Assembly: GCF_021559775.1 (NCBI RefSeq)
Contig: NZ_CP056047.1
Span: 3,403,501 to 3,467,500 of the forward strand
Direction: 5' to 3'
DNA length: 64,000 nucleotides
From: Gillisella vitis
GTDB taxonomy: Bacteria > Pseudomonadota > Alphaproteobacteria > Rhizobiales > Rhizobiaceae
Below are positions 59,046 to 64,000 of this stretch, one piece after another (position 1 is the stretch's first letter; each line of letters starts with the position of its first letter). The position numbers and the translations under genes were made by a program. Under the pieces are notes generated by a model. It saw only the letters and a list, made by a program, of their open reading frames with translations, was not told the origin of the DNA and ran no database searches.

Positions 59046-59744
59046 TTAGGACTGCTGAACGATGACCTTGGTGGCCTTGCCTGGCAGGACGCGGCTGTAG
59101 AGGTCGATGACGTCCTGGTTGATCATGCGGATGCAGCCCGAAGAGGCGGCGGTGCCGATCGAGGCCCATTCCGGCGAACCGTGGATACGGAACAGCGTAT
59201 CCTGGCCCTTGTCGTTGAACAGATACATGGCGCGGGCGCCAAGCGGATTGCTGATGCTGGGGCCCATGCCGTTTTCAACATATTTGGCGACTTCCGGCTT
59301 GCGTACGGCCATTTCCTTCGGCGGATGCCAGGTTGGCCATTCCTGTTTCCAGGCAATATAGGCCTGACCCTGCCAGGCGAAACCGTCCTTGCCGACGCCG
59401 ATGCCGTAGCGGATCGCCTTGCCATTCGGCAGAACGTAATACAGGAAGCGTTCCTTGGTGTTGACGATGATCGTACCGGGCCGCTCTGTGGTGTCGAAAG
59501 CAATGATCTGACGGCGGAACTTCGGGTTGACCTTCTGGATCGGAATGCCGGGCAGCGCATAGCCAGCATCCGTAACCGGACCATAGGAATCATCGAAGAT
59601 CTGTGCTGTTTCGACCGAGGCTGGCGCGACAACAGGCGCGGCTTCAGCGGTCTTTTTGCTGTCAGCTTCCGACGTGGTGGAGCAGCCAGTGATGGCGAGG
59701 GTGGAGAATAGACCGAGCACGGTCAGTGCATTGCGGATTCGCAT
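59046..59744 (-). CDS. L,D-transpeptidase (YkuD family) lipoprotein
   Basis: L,D-transpeptidases form 3-3 cross-links in peptidoglycan or anchor outer-membrane proteins; polar-growing Rhizobiales rely on them heavily. The 232-residue protein has a lipoprotein signal (LFSTLAITGCSTTSE; lipobox cysteine at residue 21). The YkuD domain begins near residue 90 (RPGTIIVNTKERFLYYVLPN) and carries FRIHGSPEWASIGTAASSGC IRM-type signature near 190, with the catalytic His and Cys. It is convergent with glcB and divergent from mmcB. Confidence 0.92.
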   Translation of the reverse strand: MRIRNALTVLGLFSTLAITGCSTTSEADSKKTAEAAPVVAPASVETAQIFDDSYGPVTDAGYALPGIPIQKVNPKFRRQIIAFDTTERPGTIIVNTKERFLYYVLPNGKAIRYGIGVGKDGFAWQGQAYIAWKQEWPTWHPPKEMAVRKPEVAKYVENGMGPSISNPLGARAMYLFNDKGQDTLFRIHGSPEWASIGTAASSGCIRMINQDVIDLYSRVLPGKATKVIVQQS

Positions 59745-59920
59745 GGGAGGCTCATCGACTTTCGGGCGGGAAATGATCTGTGTTACCAGCTTTGATAGTG
59801 GTATATTTTTGATTACAGTGGAGTTTGCAAGGGAACAGAAGACCCATGCCGTCTCTGGCCTCGCAAATTGCTGAAGACTGGCTTTTTTGCAACAGACTTG
59901 GGGCCGGCAAAGAGAAGATT

Positions 59921-60406
59921 ATGACGATTCTTACTATTTCCGTTAAGAATACATTAATCGACGGAAGGCAGTCCGAACGTGCCTTAATGATTCGCCGTGG
60001 CACGCAATTGCTTCTCGATCAGATGCGCCATGCCGTGCTGCCGGAGCTTTCGCTGGCCAGCGGCCGCCGCGCCGACCTGATCAGCGTTTCGGATAAGGGT
60101 GAAATCTGGATTACCGAAATCAAATCCTCGATCGAGGATTTCCGGGTCGACCGCAAATGGCCGGACTATCGCCAGCACTGTGATCGGCTGTTTTTTGCCA
60201 CGCTGCCCGATGTGCCGCAGGAGATTTTTCCGCAAGAGTGCGGCCTGATCGTCTCAGATGGCTATGGCGCACATCTGTTGCGCGATGCACCGGAACACAG
60301 GCTTGCCCCAGCGACCCGCAAATCCGTGATGCTGGCCTTTTCACGTGCGGCAGCCCAACGGTTGATGCGGGCCGAATGGGATGCGGCCCCGCAATTTCTG
60401 CCCTGA
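59921..60406 (+). CDS. mmcB: MmcB-family putative DNA repair protein
   Basis: MmcB was described in Caulobacter as an SOS-regulated, mitomycin C-related repair factor. From ATG 59921 the protein has 161 residues. The core GRRADLISVSDKGEIWITEI then KSSIEDFRVDRKWPDYR near residues 47-85 gives D, E and K residues of a PD-(D/E)XK nuclease fold, followed by CDRLFFATLPDVP. An in-frame start at 59825 would add 32 residues that do not resemble the family. No LexA box was identified upstream. It is convergent with actR. Confidence 0.78.
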   Translation: MTILTISVKNTLIDGRQSERALMIRRGTQLLLDQMRHAVLPELSLASGRRADLISVSDKGEIWITEIKSSIEDFRVDRKWPDYRQHCDRLFFATLPDVPQEIFPQECGLIVSDGYGAHLLRDAPEHRLAPATRKSVMLAFSRAAAQRLMRAEWDAAPQFLP

Positions 60407-60425
60407 TTGTTTCGGCGCACGCGTG

Positions 60426-61001
60426 TTACTTTGGTGCGCGCTTGGCGAGAATGCGTTGCAGGGTGCGGCGGTGCATGTTCAGCCGCCTTGCGGTTTCCGA
60501 GACATTGCGTTCGCAGGCCTCGTAGACCCGCTGGATATGTTCCCAGCGCACCCGGTCGGCAGACATTGGATTTTCCGGCACATCGGCTTTTTCGCCCGGA
60601 CGTTGGGTCAGGGCGTTGAAGACATCGTCGGCATCGGCAGGTTTTGACAGATAATCCACCGCGCCGAGTTTGACGGCCGTGACGGCGGTGGCAATATTGC
60701 CGTAGCCGGTCAGCACGATGATCCGGGTGTCGGTCCGGCTTTCGCGAATGGCCTGGATCACATCAAGACCATTGCCATCACCAAGCCGCAGGTCAACCAC
60801 GGCATATTTCGGGGCTGCGGTCTTGGCCTTGGCAATGCCTTCCGCCACGGAGGAGGCGATATCCACTTGAAAGCCACGGGTTTCCATGGCGCGGGCCAGC
60901 CGTCGCAGAAAGGGCTGGTCGTCATCGACTATCAACAAGGTGGCGTCCGGGCCGAGATCGGCAGCGCCGTCTTCGTGGGTGATCGGCATATCCTGGGTCA
61001 T
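60426..61001 (-). CDS. actR: Redox response regulator ActR (RegA/PrrA family)
   Basis: ActR is the regulator of the ActS/ActR (RegB/RegA) system for acid tolerance, redox and nitrogen/carbon fixation control. The 191-residue protein has LLIVDDDQPFLRRLARAMET near residue 21, the phospho-acceptor in YAVVDLRLGDGNGLDV near 70, the conserved lysine in VDYLSKPADADD near 118, and a Fis-type HTH at the end (CERNVSETARRLNMHRRTLQ) which is nearly invariant in the family. actS lies upstream on the same strand, separated by a 257-base gap filled with palindromes. Confidence 0.95.
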   Translation of the reverse strand: MTQDMPITHEDGAADLGPDATLLIVDDDQPFLRRLARAMETRGFQVDIASSVAEGIAKAKTAAPKYAVVDLRLGDGNGLDVIQAIRESRTDTRIIVLTGYGNIATAVTAVKLGAVDYLSKPADADDVFNALTQRPGEKADVPENPMSADRVRWEHIQRVYEACERNVSETARRLNMHRRTLQRILAKRAPK

Positions 61002-61016
61002 GTTCTTTCAATCCTA

Positions 61017-61179
61017 GAGCATTTCCAGGAAAAGAGGAAACCGGTTTTCCGTCCGGAAATGCTAAAACAAAGAGCTGCTGCATAATTCCTTAAATCGGAA
61101 TCGATTTAAGGAATTATGCAGCAGGTATAAAGCGCTACAGCGAACCTTTGTGCGCCCTATATGGCGCACGGCGCTGTAG
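61017..61179. repeat. Rhizobial palindromic mosaic element between actS and actR
   Basis: Three nested units. Unit 1: AGCATTTCC (61018-61026) with GGAAATGCT (61055-61063), enclosing GGAAACCGGTTTTCC. Unit 2: a perfect 23-base inverted repeat with a four-base loop, left arm 61075-61097 (CTGCTGCATAATTCC start) and right arm 61102-61124. Unit 3: CTACAGCG (61135-61142) with CGCTGTAG (61172-61179), enclosing GTGCGCC/GGCGCAC. Such AGCATTTCC-type cores belong to RPE/RIME elements of rhizobia. Confidence 0.8.
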
Positions 61180-61258
61180 AGAGTTGCTGCGATGCCATGA
61201 AGAGCAGAAACGCTCTAACGTCCGCAGCGTTATTGCGCACTCGCCTCTGTCGGTAAAG

Positions 61259-62563
61259 TCACTTTGTCGGTGTTTCCATTTCCCGGCGCGGCCAGCGCAC
61301 CGTTACCCGCGCCCCCGGGCTGGACGTGCCCCGATTTTCAAAGGTCAGGACAGCGCCGGAACGCTCCAGCAAGGTCTTGGCAATGAACAGCCCCAGCCCA
61401 AGCCCGCCCGCCCGCGCATCGCTTTTGCGGCTGGTGACATAAGGCTCGCCGATTCTCAGAAGGATATCGGGCGCAAAGCCTTCGCCATCATCCTCGATGA
61501 TGATCGTCACATGGCGATTGTCATGCTCTACCGTGATGGTTACCTGATCCCGAGCATAGTCCAGGGCGTTTTCGATCAGGTTGCCAAGCCCGTAGAGAAT
61601 GCCGGGATTACGGTTACCCACCGGTTCGCTGGCGCGTTCGGAAACCTCCACCACCGTCAGCTTGATGCCGAAGTCCCGGTGAGGTGCGATCACTTCCTCA
61701 ATCAGCGACGAGAGCGGCAATTGCCGCATATGCGCCTCATCCTCGGCGGACAGAGTTGTCAGACGCTTCAGAATGTCGCGGCAACGTTCGCTCTGGCTGC
61801 GCAGCAGCTGGACGTCCTCGCCGAAGCGTGGGTCCTTGCCCAATTCCCGTTCCATTTCCTTGGCAACGACGCTGATCGTCGCCAGAGGTGTCCCCAATTC
61901 ATGGGCGGCGGCGGCGGCCAGCCCATCCAGCTGGGAAAGATGCTTTTCCTTTTGCAGCACCAATTCGGTTGCCGCCAGCGCATCGGCCAGAAGATTGGCC
62001 TCTTTGGACACCCGATAGGCATAGAAGGCAGCAAAGGCGGTCATCGAGACGATCGAGCACCAGATTGCCACTAGCATGACCGGGCCGCCGCGATCAATAT
62101 AGTCAGCATACCAGGGCAGGGGAAAAGGGGTGAAAGCCTGAACCGAAATGCAGACCATCGCCAGGCCCAGCAAGGCCATGGAATGGCGCAGCGGCTGGGA
62201 GGCAAAAACCACGATGACCGGTACGCAGATCAGCGGCGCGAAGGGATTGGCCAGCCCGCCGGTGATAAACAGCAGAGCGCCCATCTGGCAGAGATCCAGC
62301 GCCAAAATCGCCAGTGTCCAAATCGGTTCCAGCCTCTGGGTAGACGGAAAGGCCAGTTGCAGCAGGAAATTCACCACTGCCAATGCGCCGATCAGAATGG
62401 CGGCGGCCAGTACCGGCATCGGAAATTGCAGAACCAGCGCGACAATTGCCAGGGTGATGGTCTGCCCTGCGACCGCCAGCCAGCGAAGCCGAACCAGCGT
62501 TTCAAGCCGCAATCTGCGGCTGGATGTACCAAAATGCATTCGAATATCCGTCTTTGCGCTCAT
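61259..62563 (-). CDS. actS: Redox sensor histidine kinase ActS (RegB/PrrB family)
   Basis: ActS senses the quinone pool and phosphorylates ActR. The 434-residue protein has six membrane helices within the first 190 residues, the ubiquinone-binding heptad GGLANPF near 102, the HisKA box AAAAHELGTPLATISVVAK near 220, the redox cysteine in SERCRDILKRL near 262, and HATPase motifs GNLIENALDYA, EDDGEGFAPD and GLGLGLFIAKTLLERSGA. All expected functional residues are present. It follows hrpB by 36 bases and precedes actR. Confidence 0.95.
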   Translation of the reverse strand: MSAKTDIRMHFGTSSRRLRLETLVRLRWLAVAGQTITLAIVALVLQFPMPVLAAAILIGALAVVNFLLQLAFPSTQRLEPIWTLAILALDLCQMGALLFITGGLANPFAPLICVPVIVVFASQPLRHSMALLGLAMVCISVQAFTPFPLPWYADYIDRGGPVMLVAIWCSIVSMTAFAAFYAYRVSKEANLLADALAATELVLQKEKHLSQLDGLAAAAAHELGTPLATISVVAKEMERELGKDPRFGEDVQLLRSQSERCRDILKRLTTLSAEDEAHMRQLPLSSLIEEVIAPHRDFGIKLTVVEVSERASEPVGNRNPGILYGLGNLIENALDYARDQVTITVEHDNRHVTIIIEDDGEGFAPDILLRIGEPYVTSRKSDARAGGLGLGLFIAKTLLERSGAVLTFENRGTSSPGARVTVRWPRREMETPTK

Positions 62564-62599
62564 TCACGTTCCCCCCGCCCGTCCTCCTTCGGGCAGGAT

Positions 62600-64000
62600 C
62601 TATGTACCACGCGGTTTGGCCCGTGTCGTGGGGGCAGCAGCGGCAGGGTCGTCGGGCCAGGGATGGCGGGGATAGCGTCCGCGCATGTCGGCGCGCACGT
62701 CGCTCCATGATCCGGCCCAGAAACCAGGCAGGTCACGGGTCGTCTGGATTGGCCGATGCGCTGGCGAGGTCAGTTCCAGCAGAAGCGGCAACCGTCCGCC
62801 GCCAATGGCCGGATGGTTTTTAAGGCCGAACAGTTCCTGGACGCGGATCGTCAGCTTCGGCTCGTCGCCGTCATATTGGATCGGATGGCTCATGCCGGTC
62901 GGCGCGGTAAAATGGGTCGGCGCCATCTGGTCCAGATCCCGCTGCGCCTCGTAAGGCACCAGCGCCTTCAGCCCATCGATGATTCCGCCCATGGAAATAT
63001 CGGCAAGGCTGCGCACACCGGTCTGGAAGGGAATGAACCAGTCCTCAAGCCGCTCTAGCAAGGCCTCGTCACTCATATCCGGCCACGGCGCTCCGAGCGT
63101 GCGGTGCAGAAAACCGATACGCTGGCGCAATTGCTCGGCATTCTTGCTGAAATCCAGGCGTTCGAGGCCCAATTGCCGCAACCCTTCAGCCAGTGCCTTG
63201 GTGGCACCTTCGCCACTGGGTCGCCCTAGCGGTGTTTCCTCCAGAATGATCGCACCGATCCGCTTGACGCGCCGCGCCCGGACCTGGCCGCTTGGCGGGT
63301 CGAAAAAGCTCTCATCGCCTTGAATGATTGCTGCCGGCAGGCTCTCTTCTATATCGGAAAGGCGGATTTCCGCTGCGCTGAGGATTCGCCCTTGCGCCGC
63401 CCGCCCGGTCAGATCGGCAATGACAAGCATGTCGCTTGCCGCCAGCCGTTCGGTTTGCGCCAGTTCCGCGCCGCGCCCGTTCGCCATCACATATCGCCCC
63501 GGCGCGCCCCGTTTCAGCGCGATCCGGTCTGGATAGGCATGCAAAAGCAGCATTCCGGCCAGCGCTGGCGTGGCGGCAGCCTGACGTTTCGGCAGGTCTT
63601 TCGTCAGCCGCTCCGCCAGCTTGCGCGCTGCACTGGCCCGCTCGCCGCGATCCGACCGAAACCGGCGCAGGCGTTCTTCCAGGTCGATATCCGATCCACC
63701 CAATCCTTGTTCTGTCAGCAGGACGGCGATCTCGCTGGCTGTTTTAGCCTGTCCCTGTTCTGCAGCGGCAATCACCATAGCGGCAAGTCGCGGTGGCAGG
63801 CCAAGGCCGCGCATGATCTTGCCTTTGGCCGTCAAGTGTCCTTGATCATCCAGTGCGCTAAGAGCCACCAGCAGGTTTCGCGCCTCCTTCAAGGCGGCGG
63901 CGGGCGGCTGGTCTATAAAGGATAGTGCAGAAGCATCAGTCACGCCCCAATGGGCCATGTCCATCACCAGACCGGACAGATCACTGGCGAGAATTTCCGG
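62600..64000 (-). CDS. hrpB: ATP-dependent helicase HrpB, C-terminal part (5' end outside the window)
   Basis: HrpB is a DEAH-box RNA helicase-like protein of unknown cellular role. The frame is open from the right edge; about 466 of roughly 820 residues are visible. They cover the end of the HA2 region (AHWGVTDASALSFIDQPP, LLVALSALDDQGHLTAKGKI), then the HrpB-specific C-terminal domain with GGRLPLLLELTSPAHRPIQT and FWAGSWSDVRADMRGRYPRH, then WPDDPAAAAPTTRAKPRGT. That final YPRHPWPDDP text is diagnostic. The helicase motifs lie beyond base 64000. Confidence 0.93.
   Translation of the reverse strand, partial: PEILASDLSGLVMDMAHWGVTDASALSFIDQPPAAALKEARNLLVALSALDDQGHLTAKGKIMRGLGLPPRLAAMVIAAAEQGQAKTASEIAVLLTEQGLGGSDIDLEERLRRFRSDRGERASAARKLAERLTKDLPKRQAAATPALAGMLLLHAYPDRIALKRGAPGRYVMANGRGAELAQTERLAASDMLVIADLTGRAAQGRILSAAEIRLSDIEESLPAAIIQGDESFFDPPSGQVRARRVKRIGAIILEETPLGRPSGEGATKALAEGLRQLGLERLDFSKNAEQLRQRIGFLHRTLGAPWPDMSDEALLERLEDWFIPFQTGVRSLADISMGGIIDGLKALVPYEAQRDLDQMAPTHFTAPTGMSHPIQYDGDEPKLTIRVQELFGLKNHPAIGGGRLPLLLELTSPAHRPIQTTRDLPGFWAGSWSDVRADMRGRYPRHPWPDDPAAAAPTTRAKPRGT

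Overview
The window reads as the origin region of the main chromosome of an alphaproteobacterium of the Rhizobiaceae, most like Agrobacterium/Allorhizobium. The markers are hemE beside an AT-rich gap with a DnaA-box cluster, the gene order mnmE-rho-hemJ-hemE on one side and ppsR-maf-aroE-coaE-dnaQ-secB on the other, ChvG/ChvI next to pckA and a short HPr kinase, DivL, ActSR, and rhizobial intergenic palindromes. The species is inferred from remembered gene content, not from a database search.

Layout. 1-4.3 kb: mnmE (3' part outside the window), rho, hemJ and hemE, all on the minus strand and reading away from the origin. 4.28-4.68 kb: candidate oriC with four DnaA boxes, an AT-rich stretch and one full CtrA-type motif. 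4.7-12.5 kb: housekeeping genes in tightly overlapped runs (ppsR, maf-aroE-coaE, dnaQ; secB and fxsA reversed; tim44-like, mltA, smr, xre). 12.6-24.2 kb: gyrB, a nitroreductase, phaZ, a DUF2852 protein, a YgjP-like metallopeptidase, then trpFBA-accD-folC. 24.3-27.2 kb: a small accessory block (PD-(D/E)XK protein, an Ada-type protein lacking a glycosylase domain, an EamA transporter, an unknown protein). 27.2-31 kb: trxA, a DUF1402 protein, hslU and hslV on the minus strand. 31-35.3 kb: hisB-hisH-hisA-hisF-hisE-coaA. 35.3-42.8 kb: DUF3237, arfB, pckA, chvI-chvG-hprK-ptsM-ptsH. 42.9-56.4 kb: ahcY, divL, a tsaE-amgK fusion, murU, addB, addA. 56.7-64 kb: glcB, an L,D-transpeptidase, mmcB, actR, actS and a truncated hrpB.

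How the genes work together. Replication and segregation are prominent: oriC, gyrB, dnaQ, DivL and four good parS-like palindromes (6.1, 15.1, 48.1 and 59.0 kb). Acid and envelope sensing (ChvG/ChvI) sits between pckA and the HprK/EIIA/HPr phosphorelay. AmgK and MurU form a peptidoglycan-recycling pair next to the addAB recombination operon. ActS/ActR is a redox two-component system. trxA at 27.4 kb and addA ending at 56.4 kb are placed as if an ancestral addB-addA-trxA run was split by inversion of the roughly 29 kb between them.

I did not find a wholly new multi-gene system. The most unusual signals are local: a 45-base duplication of the hisF 5' end making a short coupled leader ORF, a perfect CtrA-type site inside oriC, the parS cluster, a hairpin over the trpF start codon, a perfect DnaA box plus CcrM site before divL, and several unexplained repeat or palindrome pairs in promoters.
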